From Nonomuraea aridisoli (GTDB lineage: Bacteria > Actinomycetota > Actinomycetes > Streptosporangiales > Streptosporangiaceae): DNA of 64,000 nucleotides. The notes under the pieces are model-generated. The model worked only from the letters and a program-made list of their open reading frames with translations, did not search any database and was not told where the DNA came from. Every line of letters starts with the position of its first letter. The stretch's first letter is position 1. Position numbers and translations under genes: made by a program. The DNA lies in contig NZ_POUD01000003.1 of the NCBI RefSeq assembly GCF_003236395.1, positions 1 to 64,000 of the forward strand. The letters run 5' to 3'. Positions 33,864-42,048 of the stretch are shown one piece after another.

Positions 33864-34331
33864 CTAGTTGGTGACCGTGATCCTCACGCGGACGGAGCCG
33901 TCGTTGTCGCCGAGGCAACCGTCGGCGTCGTTGACGCGGAGCTGGAGGAAGCCCGCCTGGCGCGCCTGGATCAAGGCCCTGCTGCCGACCCTGTAGTGGT
34001 CTCCCTCGATCTTCGCGATCATCGAGCCGTGCGGGTGCCTGCTCAGGATCTTGCACGGCTGGTAGATCCTGCGGTCGATGTACCTGGGGTAGCCGGCCGA
34101 GGACACGTAGGGGAACTTGCGGTAGTCGACCGTCCACCGGCCGCTGACGTAGTGGATCCGCACCATGTCACCGGGCTCGACGTACACGCCCGCGTTCTGC
34201 CAGCCTCTCTCGGAGCTGATCCACTTGCTTTTGCCGTAGTGCGCCGTGGCCGAGGCAGGCGAGGCGCCGACGAGGACGCAACTGCCGGCGGTGAGCGTGG
34301 CGAGGAACAGGGTGGCCAGCTTGGATCGCAT
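33864..34331 (-). CDS. Secreted protein with PA-IL (LecA)-like lectin domain
   Basis: A 155-residue exported protein. The first 29 residues form a signal peptide (MRSKLATLFLATLTAG...) with cleavage likely after SPASATA. The mature part resembles the PA-IL/LecA galactose-binding fold: GWQNAGVYVEPGDMVRIHYVSG near the start, HGSMIAKIEGDHYRVGSR in the middle, and GFLQLRVNDADGCLGDNDGS at the end. The RVND.CLGDN.G block supplies calcium and sugar ligands in LecA. Two cysteines (YQPCKIL, DGCLGD) could pair. Sugar specificity is not predictable. It is convergent with the orphan kinase, 25 bases away. Confidence 0.75.
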   Translation of the reverse strand: MRSKLATLFLATLTAGSCVLVGASPASATAHYGKSKWISSERGWQNAGVYVEPGDMVRIHYVSGRWTVDYRKFPYVSSAGYPRYIDRRIYQPCKILSRHPHGSMIAKIEGDHYRVGSRALIQARQAGFLQLRVNDADGCLGDNDGSVRVRITVTN

Positions 34332-34359
34332 CTGTTGATGCCCTTTCCGGGTCTGTTCT

Positions 34360-35730
34360 TTATGTTCGTCCTACATTCGGGTTGGATGACGCCCGGGTGC
34401 GGAAGGTTCGCGGCTTTTGATCTTTTTCCGGGGAGGTGCTCGGTCCTGAGCTCGCGGCGGAGGCGATGCCCAGCTTGCCGAAGATGTTGCGCAGGTGCGC
34501 GTCGATGGTGCGCGGGCTCAGGAAGAGTTGTGCCGCGACCTCCTTGGACGTCGCGCCGGTGGCCACGAGCCGCGCGATGCGCAGTTCCTGGGCCGTCAGC
34601 GCGTCGGTCGGCTGCGTCACCCGCTTGCGCGGCTGCTCGCCGGTGGCCCGCAGCTCGCAGTCGGCGCGGTCGGCGAACGCCCGCACGCCCATGTCTGACA
34701 ACATCTCGTGGGCGGTGCGGAACTGTTCGCGGGCGTCCTGGCGCCGGCCCTCACGGCGCAGCCACTCGCCGTAGATCAGGTGGGCGCGGCCGAGAAAGGT
34801 CGCGAACCGGCATCTGGAGAGGTGGTCGATCGCCTCGCGATACAGGTCCTCGGCGGCGGGTCCGGTGGTGGTCAGCGCGCGTGAGCGTGCCTCCACCCCG
34901 AGCGCCAGCGGGGTGCCGCTGGAACGGGCACGGCTCTCGGCGGTGCCCAGGACCGCCTGCGCTCGGTGCCAGGCCCGGCGGTCGGGGTCGGCCCGTACGC
35001 TCGTGGCCTCCGCCAGCGCGCCGTGCGCGCGGCGGCGCTCGGCCGGATCGGCGGCCCGGTAGACGGCCGAGCGCACCAGCGGATGAGAGAACCGCACCCC
35101 GGCGCCGACTTCGAGCAGGCCCGCCGCCTCCGCCGGCGCGATCGCCTCGGCGCCGATGCCGAGGTGCTCGGCCGCCCGCCACAGCAGCGCCGCGTCGCCG
35201 ACCGGATCGGCGGCCGCGAGCAGCATCATCGTCTGCGTGAGCGGCGGGAGGCCGGCCGCCCTGCGCTGGAAGCTCTCCTCGATCCGGCCTGGCACGCTCA
35301 GCTCGGCCGGCATTCCGAACCCGCCCGCCGGCCCCGCCGGCGCCCCGTGCCGGGACAGCTCCAGCAGGGCCAGCGGGTTCCCCCGCGCTTCGGCGAGGAT
35401 CCGCTCGCGCACCCTGTCGTCCAGCGGCGCGTGGACGACAGGGTGCAGCAGGGCCCGCGCGTCGGCGTCCGCGAGCCCGTTCAGGCGTAACTCGGGCAGG
35501 CCCGCGAACGCCATGACGGCCGCCGGGACGGGAACCTGGTCACGCACGCCGAACACCAGCGCCAGACGCTCCGCCTGCACCTGCCGCGCCACGAACGCGA
35601 AGACCTGCGCGGAGACCAGTTCCAGCCAGTGCGCGTCGTCCACCAGGCACAGCAGCGGCTCGTCCTCGGCGGCCTCGGCCAGCAGGCCGAGCGGGGCCAC
35701 CCCGCTTGCCGAGATCCGGAGACGCGAGGA
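34360..35730 (-). pseudogene. LuxR-family AAA regulator, reduced by several deletions
   Basis: An open frame reads LLCLVDDAHWLE (Walker B of the LuxR/LAL ATPase), GNPLALLEL, RFSHPLVRSAVYRAADPAERR, then after RRAWHRAQAVLGT jumps to ARSSGTPLALGVEARSRAL and LYREAIDHLSRCR. It ends with the LuxR HTH (LTAQELRIARLVATGATSKEVAAQLFLSPRTIDAHL). Intact relatives run to about 900 residues. Here the first part with Walker A is missing at the 5' end, about 250 residues are deleted in frame in the middle, and the last residues after GKLGIAS are out of frame. DNA binding might survive, ATP-dependent control would not. Confidence 0.7.
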
Positions 35731-35744
35731 CGACGACCACGCCT

Positions 35745-36539
35745 TCAGCCGACGCTTGCCAGCAGCTTCGCCGTGCCTTCGGGCGACTCCACCGGGAAGT
35801 GGTGGCTGCCCAGGTCGACGAGGACGATGTCGAGGCGGTCCCCGTAGCGGTCGATCGCTTCTCGCGTCACCAGGTCACGGATCGCGAACACGGTGATGGG
35901 CTGCTTCGTCTCGCGCAGCGCCGCGTCCATGTCCCAGCGCATCAGACCTTCGATGGCACGCAGACCCGCGGGCTGCCGTACGGCGACCATCTTCTCGAAG
36001 TACGCGTCCTTGAGAGCCGGGTCGGTCCCCGCCGGAGAACCGCCCTCGACGAGGCCCCGCACCCCTGCGGCGAAGTCCTCGCGGAACAGCCGCAGCATCG
36101 GCTCGGCCTGTTCGTCGCTCATCGCCGGGAACAGGGACAGATAGTGCAGCGCGTCGAGGGCGATCACATGGGAGACCGTGTCGGGGAGCAGGCGGCCGAC
36201 CTCGACGGCGACCGCCCCGCCGAGGGAGTGCCCGGCCACGACCGCCGTGCTCACCGACTCGGCTTCCAGTACGGCGGCCACGTCGCGAGCGAACTCCTCC
36301 ATGGTCCAGACCTCGCGCGTCGAGCGCGACTCGCCGTGCTCGGCGAGGTCGATCGCGAGGACGCGGTAGTGCTCGGGCAGATGGTCGGTCACCGCGTCGA
36401 AGTCGCCCCGGTTGCACGCCCAGCCGTGGATGAGAGCCAGGGTCGGCCCTCCGGCCGGACCACTGGCCGTGTACCGGATGGTCGTGTGGTCGGATCGCTG
36501 AACCTCGAGGTTCTTCCTGGTCCTGCGGGTGGTTGTCAC
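35745..36539 (-). CDS. Alpha/beta hydrolase
   Basis: A 264-residue alpha/beta-fold hydrolase. The oxyanion motif is LIHGWACNRGDF, the nucleophile elbow AGHSLGGAVAVE (catalytic Ser), a later Asp sits in FAIRDLVTREAID, and the His in LVDLGSHHFPVESPE. A cap of about 60 residues separates the sixth strand from the Asp. There is no signal peptide. Esters, lactones or epoxides are typical substrates. It lies directly upstream of the collapsed LuxR gene and 47 bases downstream of the MFS gene on the same strand, so it is probably transcribed with the TetR-controlled exporter. Confidence 0.88.
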   Translation of the reverse strand: MTTTRRTRKNLEVQRSDHTTIRYTASGPAGGPTLALIHGWACNRGDFDAVTDHLPEHYRVLAIDLAEHGESRSTREVWTMEEFARDVAAVLEAESVSTAVVAGHSLGGAVAVEVGRLLPDTVSHVIALDALHYLSLFPAMSDEQAEPMLRLFREDFAAGVRGLVEGGSPAGTDPALKDAYFEKMVAVRQPAGLRAIEGLMRWDMDAALRETKQPITVFAIRDLVTREAIDRYGDRLDIVLVDLGSHHFPVESPEGTAKLLASVG

Positions 36540-36586
36540 GATGTCTCCTTATTTCGCATTCTGCAGGCTGTGTCGGTTGGTGTGTC

Positions 36587-37840
36587 TCATGGGCACGGGG
36601 CCAGGACGGCGCGGCGCTTCGCCCGCAGCTGGTTCAGGCGCAGGACGAAGGAGGAGAACGTGATCATCGCGATCGCCAGCGCGTACATCACGGTGGCGGT
36701 CCTCAGCCCCAGGGCGGTGACGGCGATCCCTCCGAGTACGGCGGGCACGCTGTTGCCCAGGTAGTTGATGATGTTGGCCAGGGCGAAGACCGCGCTGCGC
36801 TCGTGCGGCCTGGCGATCCGGGCGAAGGTGCCGAACGTCGCCAGCACCGACGCGCCGAAGCCGAGACCCGCGACGATCGTGCCGGCGGCGGCGAGCCAGA
36901 CGAGGTCCTCCACCGTCCCGGCGAGCGACATCAGGGTGCCGAGCCCCAGCATGGCGGACGAGGGGGCCAGCAGCGAGGACGCGGGACGGGAGCGGAGCAG
37001 GAAGACCGCGAGCGCTCCGGTGCCCGCCAGGAGCGTCACGACGACGCCGCCGATGAGATGGTTGTGCAGTCCCAGCAGCTCGGCCGCGACGGATGGGCCG
37101 AGCGAGAGGTACATCCCGGCCAGCGCCCAGGTGGCGATCATCGCCGGCACCACCGGGACGATGTCCGCGCGCAGGTGTTCGGGCATCGCGACCCGCGGGC
37201 GCAGGGAGGCGAGGGCTCCCGCCCGGCGTAGCGACGTCTCCGGTATGAGGGCGACGACCACCGCCGCCAGCACCATCCCGCCGAGCAGCAGCGCGTAGAC
37301 CAGCCGGGTCGGGGCGGGACCGAACTCCACGAGCACACCGCTGCCGAGAGCGCCGAGAGCGAGCCCGGTCAGGGGAGCCACCGAGGTGACGACGCCGGCC
37401 CGCCCGCGGGCATGCGACGGCTCGAGATCGACGAGAGTGGCGCTCAGGGTGGTCGTCGCCGCCCCGGTCGCGATGCCCTGCAGCACCCGGGCGAGGGACA
37501 GGACGAGCACGTTCTCGGCCACCAGGAACAGGACGAGCGCGACCGCCTCCAGCGCGATCGCCGCGGCGAGCACCGGACGGCGGCCGAGATGGTCCGACAG
37601 CGCCCCGACGACGAGCAACGAGCCCAGCAGGCCGAACACGTAGAGGGCGAAGACGACGGTCAGCACCCACGCGGTGAACTGCCACTGCTGCTGGTAGATC
37701 ACGTAGATCGGGGACGGTGCGCTGGACGCGGCCAGGAAGAGGACCAGAACGGCCGCCACGCAGGAGAAGGCACCTTTCCACGGCCCGCGGTGCGGACCGC
37801 CGTGGGCTGGTGCGGGGGTGTCAGAAGGGTCGACAGACAT
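36587..37840 (-). CDS. MFS transporter under TetR control
   Basis: A 417-residue major facilitator with 12 helices. Motif A is GALSDHLGRRPVLAAA and helix 4 ARVLQGIATGAATTTLSA. It resembles drug-resistance MFS proteins that open with FLAASSAPSPIYVIYQ, a proline-rich helix 1 typical of a sugar/drug efflux branch in actinomycetes. Its start is separated from a divergent TetR gene by 98 bases containing three copies of a palindrome, so induction by the TetR ligand is likely. The hydrolase downstream may process the same compound before export (inference). Confidence 0.88.
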   Translation of the reverse strand: MSVDPSDTPAPAHGGPHRGPWKGAFSCVAAVLVLFLAASSAPSPIYVIYQQQWQFTAWVLTVVFALYVFGLLGSLLVVGALSDHLGRRPVLAAAIALEAVALVLFLVAENVLVLSLARVLQGIATGAATTTLSATLVDLEPSHARGRAGVVTSVAPLTGLALGALGSGVLVEFGPAPTRLVYALLLGGMVLAAVVVALIPETSLRRAGALASLRPRVAMPEHLRADIVPVVPAMIATWALAGMYLSLGPSVAAELLGLHNHLIGGVVVTLLAGTGALAVFLLRSRPASSLLAPSSAMLGLGTLMSLAGTVEDLVWLAAAGTIVAGLGFGASVLATFGTFARIARPHERSAVFALANIINYLGNSVPAVLGGIAVTALGLRTATVMYALAIAMITFSSFVLRLNQLRAKRRAVLAPCP

Positions 37841-37849
37841 GAACGCCTC

Positions 37850-37926
37850 GCAGTGATCGTTGCGTTAGTGGCCACAACGTACCACAAAAGCAGCGATCAT
37901 TGCGATTAAAAAGCAGTGATCAATGC
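37850..37926. promoter_or_regulatory. Three-copy TetR operator in the MFS/TetR divergent region
   Basis: GCAGTGATCGTTGC (37850-37863), GCAGCGATCATTGC (37890-37903) and GCAGTGATCAATGC (37913-37926) are near-palindromes of the type GCAnTGATCAnTGC. They lie 40 and 23 bases apart. They cover both divergent promoters, one next to the MFS start and one about a dozen bases before the tetR start. Confidence 0.75.
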
Positions 37927-37938
37927 AATAATGGTCGT

Positions 37939-38517
37939 ATGCCTGCGACGACGTCCCCGACCCGCACCGACAGCCGGCCCGACAGCCGGCCCGGCGGCCG
38001 CTCCGCCCGCGTCCGCGCGGCCGTCCACCAGGCCGTCAAGGACCTGCTCACCGACGAGGCCAGTGATCTCCTGACGATCCCGGTCATCGCCGCGCGCGCG
38101 GGCGTGCACGCCACCACGGTCTACCGCCGTTGGGGCTCCGTCAGTGAGCTGCTCGCCGACGTCGCGACCAGCCGCTTCTCCGGCGACCTCGTGGTGCCTG
38201 ACACCGGAAGCCTCCGCGGTGACCTGGAACGTTATGCAGCCGACCTCGCCAAGGACCTCAGCGACCCGGACACCCTGGCCCTGGTGCGCGCCATCGTCGG
38301 CACAGGCGGAGAAGGCGCGAGCATCTGCCGCGGTGAACGCCAGCGACAGCTCGAAGCCATCCTCGAACGCGAGCAGGCCCGGGGCAGCCGAACCCCGACC
38401 ATCGAGCGCGCCATAGACGCCCTGCTCGCTCCGCTCTACTACCGCGCCGTCTTCACCGACCAGGCGCCCACTCCCGAATGGGCCCGCACCCTCGTGTCCC
38501 ACCTGTTGCCGGACTGA
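37939..38517 (+). CDS. TetR-family repressor
   Basis: A 192-residue regulator. The N-terminal DNA-binding domain is ARVRAAVHQAVKDLL, TIPVIAARAGVHATTVYRRWGS and LLADVATSRFSGD, with the recognition helix ATTVYRRW. The C-terminal ligand domain (TetR_C_16-like) includes VPDTGSLRGDLERYAADLAK and IDALLAPLYYRAVFTDQAP. The ATG at 37939 has no clear ribosome site and follows TAATGG closely, so it may be leaderless or nearly so. It should repress itself and the divergent MFS gene through the three repeats between them. Confidence 0.9.
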   Translation: MPATTSPTRTDSRPDSRPGGRSARVRAAVHQAVKDLLTDEASDLLTIPVIAARAGVHATTVYRRWGSVSELLADVATSRFSGDLVVPDTGSLRGDLERYAADLAKDLSDPDTLALVRAIVGTGGEGASICRGERQRQLEAILEREQARGSRTPTIERAIDALLAPLYYRAVFTDQAPTPEWARTLVSHLLPD

Positions 38518-38534
38518 CGACACGCCGTCGTGCG

Positions 38535-38569
38535 GAACCCGGCGCCTCGCACATGCGTGCGCCGGGTTC
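38535..38569. terminator. Bidirectional terminator between tetR and NmrA-like gene
   Basis: A perfect 11-bp stem GAACCCGGCGC/GCGCCGGGTTC with a 13-base loop lies between two convergent stop codons (38517 and 38588). Confidence 0.7.
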
Positions 38570-38587
38570 GGCGTCGTACACCCTCGC

Positions 38588-39478
38588 CTATGAGCTCATG
38601 GCCTCCCGGAAGTACTGCTCGGCGCCGATCGGCCGGATGCCCGGGTAGCGGTGGTTGTCGAGCGGGTCGAGCTTCCCCTTCCCCGTGGTCATGGCCCAGG
38701 TGTACTGGAGAAGCAGGTACTCGAACGGGTCGGTGGCCACCGTCTTGAGGCGTTCGATCTCGGCGCTGAGGTCGTCGGTGCTGCCGAGCCGTCGTGCCTC
38801 GAGCCGTCGCCCGGAGCCGCGCTCCATGGCCTGGTGCAGTTCCTTCAGCGTCAGCACGTCCCCGGCCACCCGCACGGTGCGTCCGGCGGTCGAGGGGTCG
38901 AGGGCCACTTCGGCGGTCCACTCGGCGGTGTCGCAATAGGTGGAGAAGTCGACGGGCTGATCGCCGTCACCCCAGTAGCTGAACGTGCCGGACTCCCAGT
39001 CGACCCAGTTGTACCAGGGCTCGTTCAGCACCTCGAGGAAGGCGCCGATGAGGATGGAGGTGGGCGCCACGGTGCTGGACCGGCAGGCCTCGGCAGCCTT
39101 CTTGCGGAGGTCGGCGAAGTCGTTGTCACCGTAGCTGAGCCGGTCTATGGCGAGGGAGAAGTCCGAGGGGATCCAGCGCGGAACCCCGGCCTTCTCGGCG
39201 GCGCGCAGCAGGTTGACCTGGCCGTCGATGATGACCTCCGCATCCCCCTGGACGGCGGAGACGACGACGTCCACCCCCTCCAGGGCGCGGGCGAGGCGGT
39301 CGGCGGGATCGCGGATGTCTCCTTCCACGATCTCGATGGCCGGATCGTCCAACGCCTGGCGGCCCTTGACGTTACCGGGCCTGACGAGGGCGCGGACCCG
39401 CACGTCCCGCCGGCGCAGACTGTCGACGACCAGACGGCCGAGGCGGCCGGTGGCGCCGGCCACGAACACAGTGGACAT
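38588..39478 (-). CDS. NmrA-like NAD(P)-binding protein
   Basis: A 296-residue atypical SDR. The cofactor motif is FVAGATGRLGRLVVDSL (GxxGxxG), with RALVRPGN after strand 2, VEGDIRDPADRL and DVVVSAVQGD. Residues PRWIPSDFSLAID and the WYNWVDWESGTFSYWGDGDQPVDF stretch (shown in two blocks WYNWVDWESG, FSYWGDG) fit the NmrA/isoflavone-reductase-like branch that senses or reduces redox cofactors. No YxxxK triad is visible, so it may be a sensor rather than an enzyme. It is the last gene of a redox cluster with an FMN reductase and an LLM oxidoreductase. Confidence 0.85.
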   Translation of the reverse strand: MSTVFVAGATGRLGRLVVDSLRRRDVRVRALVRPGNVKGRQALDDPAIEIVEGDIRDPADRLARALEGVDVVVSAVQGDAEVIIDGQVNLLRAAEKAGVPRWIPSDFSLAIDRLSYGDNDFADLRKKAAEACRSSTVAPTSILIGAFLEVLNEPWYNWVDWESGTFSYWGDGDQPVDFSTYCDTAEWTAEVALDPSTAGRTVRVAGDVLTLKELHQAMERGSGRRLEARRLGSTDDLSAEIERLKTVATDPFEYLLLQYTWAMTTGKGKLDPLDNHRYPGIRPIGAEQYFREAMSS

Positions 39479-39552
39479 GGATGCTCCTTGTAAGGGTGGG
39501 GTGGGAACGGGGCCCGCTGGATGCGGCAGCCCCTGGCCGGGGATCAAGTGCT

Positions 39553-40245
39553 TCAGGAGAACCGGCCGGCGGGGCTGGCCGGACGAGTCTCTGTCCTGGT
39601 GGACGCGCTCGGCGAGAGCGCGAGCGGCTTTGCGTCGGGGTGGCCGTTCGCTGGTTCCCGTGGTGTTCCCGGGCCCGTCGCGCGGGCTCTGAGCAGGTCC
39701 ACGACGTCGGTGAGCCCGACCTCGATGCGCCCGTAGACGCGGGGGTTGAGCAGTGTCGCACCGTCGAAGTCCCCCGCTGACGCGAAGACCGCGACCGGGA
39801 TCGTCAACGCCTGGAAGAACGCGAACAGCGGCCGCAAGGCGTGCTCCAGGACGAGCGCGTGGTGGTCGCCTCCGCCCGTCGCGGCGAGGAGGACGGGCTT
39901 GTTCGCGAGCGCGTACTGGTCGACGAGGTCGAAGAAGTGCTTGAACATGCCGGGGTACGTACCTCGGAACACGGGTGCGGCGGCGATGAGGAGATCGGCG
40001 TCCTCGGCGAGCCGGAGCGACTCCTCGACCTCGGGCGTGACGTCGTCGCGCTCGATCGCTCCGGTGAACCCCGCGCCCAGGCGGTACACGTCGACGCGGG
40101 ACACCTCGATCGGGAGCATGCCCTTCAGGGTGTCCAGGACGACGTCGACGCGTCCCATGGTCTTGGACGGTTCGCTGGGGCTGCCGTTGACGACGACGAC
40201 GCGCAGGGTCGGGCCCTGCACGGGCGTTTGCGGGACGATGGTCAT
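39553..40245 (-). CDS. NADPH-dependent FMN reductase (MsuE/SsuE-like)
   Basis: A 230-residue flavodoxin-fold reductase supplying reduced FMN. The FMN-phosphate loop is VVVNGSPSEPSKTMGRV, and AAAPVFRGTYPGMFKHFFDLVD with LLAATGGGDHHALVLEHALRPL are the usual substrate and flavin-binding blocks of the LLM-partner flavin reductase family. The last 35 residues are a low-complexity tail. Its start overlaps the end of the LLM gene by 4 bases. The pair forms a two-component flavin monooxygenase system. Confidence 0.88.
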   Translation of the reverse strand: MTIVPQTPVQGPTLRVVVVNGSPSEPSKTMGRVDVVLDTLKGMLPIEVSRVDVYRLGAGFTGAIERDDVTPEVEESLRLAEDADLLIAAAPVFRGTYPGMFKHFFDLVDQYALANKPVLLAATGGGDHHALVLEHALRPLFAFFQALTIPVAVFASAGDFDGATLLNPRVYGRIEVGLTDVVDLLRARATGPGTPREPANGHPDAKPLALSPSASTRTETRPASPAGRFS

Positions 40246-41303
40246 GCCACGCTCTTCTCACGCAGTGCGACCTCGCGGCGCACGACGGGTGCCACTTCCG
40301 TGCCGAGCAGTTCGATCGCGTCGAGGTGCTGCTTCTGCGGCATGCCGCCGAAGCCCATCTGGATGATGGCGCGGTTGACGCGGTACAGCTCGTGGTAGGT
40401 GAGCAGCTTGTCGATGATCTCCTGCGGGCTGCCGACCAGCAGTCCGGCCGCGGGCGACGACTGCGCCTCGAACGCGGCCCGGGGGAGCCGGAGGCCGACG
40501 CCGCGCTGATGGTTGTTCTCCATCATTCCTCTGGCGAAGTAGGGGTACATGGTGTCCCGCGCGCTCTGGCTCGTACGCCCGGCGAATCCGTGCACGTTGA
40601 TGCTGATCGGCAGAGCGTCCGCGTCGTGCCCGGCCCTCGCCGCGGCCGCCCGGTAGAGCCGGAAGGTCTCCTCGTGGAAGGTCATCGGCCCGAGCAGCAG
40701 GGCCAGCGCCATGGGCAGGCCGAGGCGGCCGGTGCTGATGGCGGACGCGGGCGATCCGCCGACTCCGACCCAGATCGGGATGGTCTCGCCGTAGGCGCGG
40801 GGTGCGATGTCGGCGTCGATCAGCGGTGCGCGGAAGCGGCCGGACCAGGTGAGCGGGTTCCGGTCGCGGATCTTGAGCAGCAGGTCGAGCTTCTCGCGGA
40901 ACAGGTCCGCGTAGTCCTTCAGCTCGTACCCGAACAGGGGGAAGGACTCGGTGTAGGAGCCGCGGCCGGCGATGATCTCGGCGCGGCCGGCGGACAGCAG
41001 GTCGATCGTGGCGAACTGTTCCCAGACGCGTACGGGGTCCTCCGAGCTGAGCACGGTGACCGAGCTCGTCAGCTTGATGTTCTCGGTCTTCTCCGCGGCG
41101 GCGGCCAGCAGGATGGCCGGCGCCGATCCGACGAAGTCGGTGCGGTGGTGCTCGCCCACGCCGAAGACGTCCAGGCCGACCTGATCGGCGACCTGCGCCT
41201 GCTCGATCGTCTCGCGGACGCGCTGCCCTGGAGAGGGGAGGGCGCCGGTGGCCGGGTCCTCCGTGAGCTCCCCGAACGTCATGATGCCGATCTCGAATGG
41301 CAT
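40242..41303 (-). CDS. LLM-class flavin-dependent oxidoreductase
   Basis: A 353-residue luciferase-like TIM-barrel monooxygenase that uses reduced FMN from its partner. Key blocks are IGIMTFGELTEDP at the N-terminus, LDVFGVGEHHRTDFVGSAP, TSSVTVLSSEDPVRVWEQ, AEIIAGRGSYTESFPLFGY and IPIWVGVGGSPASA, typical of the alkanal-monooxygenase-like branch. The substrate could be an alkanesulfonate, amine or xenobiotic. The start has GGAGACGAC before the ATG. The gene leads an operon divergent from a MarR regulator across a 17-bp-arm inverted repeat. Confidence 0.9.
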   Translation of the reverse strand: MPFEIGIMTFGELTEDPATGALPSPGQRVRETIEQAQVADQVGLDVFGVGEHHRTDFVGSAPAILLAAAAEKTENIKLTSSVTVLSSEDPVRVWEQFATIDLLSAGRAEIIAGRGSYTESFPLFGYELKDYADLFREKLDLLLKIRDRNPLTWSGRFRAPLIDADIAPRAYGETIPIWVGVGGSPASAISTGRLGLPMALALLLGPMTFHEETFRLYRAAAARAGHDADALPISINVHGFAGRTSQSARDTMYPYFARGMMENNHQRGVGLRLPRAAFEAQSSPAAGLLVGSPQEIIDKLLTYHELYRVNRAIIQMGFGGMPQKQHLDAIELLGTEVAPVVRREVALREKSVA

Positions 41304-41369
41304 GTCGTCTCCTTTCTCCGGCCGGCGGCGCCGCGCGTCTCCGACCGCTGGCCCACAGTCCACTAACCT

Positions 41370-41421
41370 GTCTGCGCAAGCAACTATTCCGCATGAAGGC
41401 AAACTAGTTGCCTACGCAGAC
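41370..41421. promoter_or_regulatory. Long inverted repeat, probable MarR operator
   Basis: Arms GTCTGCGCAAGCAACTA (41370-41386) and TAGTTGCCTACGCAGAC (41405-41421) pair at 15 of 17 positions, separated by 18 bases. The repeat sits between the divergent LLM and marR genes and should overlap the promoter of at least one. Confidence 0.7.
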
Positions 41422-41526
41422 AACTTGAGAGCTTCCGGCAGGTCACGCGCTCGTCGCGAACAAGGTTTGCTGTGCAGGCAGACACTCGGTTGGTCCCGGA
41501 GATGACCTGCCGATACCGTGCTGCTC

Positions 41527-41997
41527 ATGGCGACCGACAAGCTGAGTGAGCTCGAAGATCAGGCGTGGCGGGGGTTCCTGTTCACCCACGATCGGATCTG
41601 GCGTGAGATCGAGGCCGGGCTCGTTCCGCTGAACGTGAGCATGGCCGAGTACAGCGTGCTGGCTCTGCTGGGGGAGGCCGGCCGGGACGGCATGCGGATG
41701 TCGGAGCTCGCCCACCGGCGCCTGATGTCCACCGGCGGGTTCACCCGGCTCGCCGACCGGCTCGAGCAGCGCGGACTGATCGAGAGGCGACGGGCGGCCC
41801 AGGACGGCCGTGGCTTCACCGCGGTCCTGACCAAGGACGGCAGGGCGCTCCTGCGCAAGGCATGGCGCCGGCAGCACAACGAGCTGCGCAGGCTCTTCTT
41901 CGACCGGCTCGACGACGAGCACCTGCGCAACCTCGCCGAAGTCTGGGCGCGGCTCGCCCCGGACGACCAGAACGAGCCGAAGCAGCGTTCCTCGTAG
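41527..41997 (+). CDS. MarR-family regulator
   Basis: A 156-residue winged-helix dimer. The N-terminal helix WRGFLFTHDRIWREIEAGL is followed by SMAEYSVLALLGEAG, the recognition segment MRMSELAHRRLMSTGGFTRL and the wing RGLIERRRAAQDGRGFTAVLT. A long C-terminal helix completes the dimer interface. The ATG at 41527 is preferred over GTG 41518 because homology begins at ATDKLSELE. It should repress the divergent flavin-oxidoreductase operon and probably itself. Confidence 0.9.
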   Translation: MATDKLSELEDQAWRGFLFTHDRIWREIEAGLVPLNVSMAEYSVLALLGEAGRDGMRMSELAHRRLMSTGGFTRLADRLEQRGLIERRRAAQDGRGFTAVLTKDGRALLRKAWRRQHNELRRLFFDRLDDEHLRNLAEVWARLAPDDQNEPKQRSS

Positions 41998-42048
41998 CGC
42001 GCTCTGATCGCATCTAGGCGACGTTCATAGGTGAAGTTCGCCGACGCG

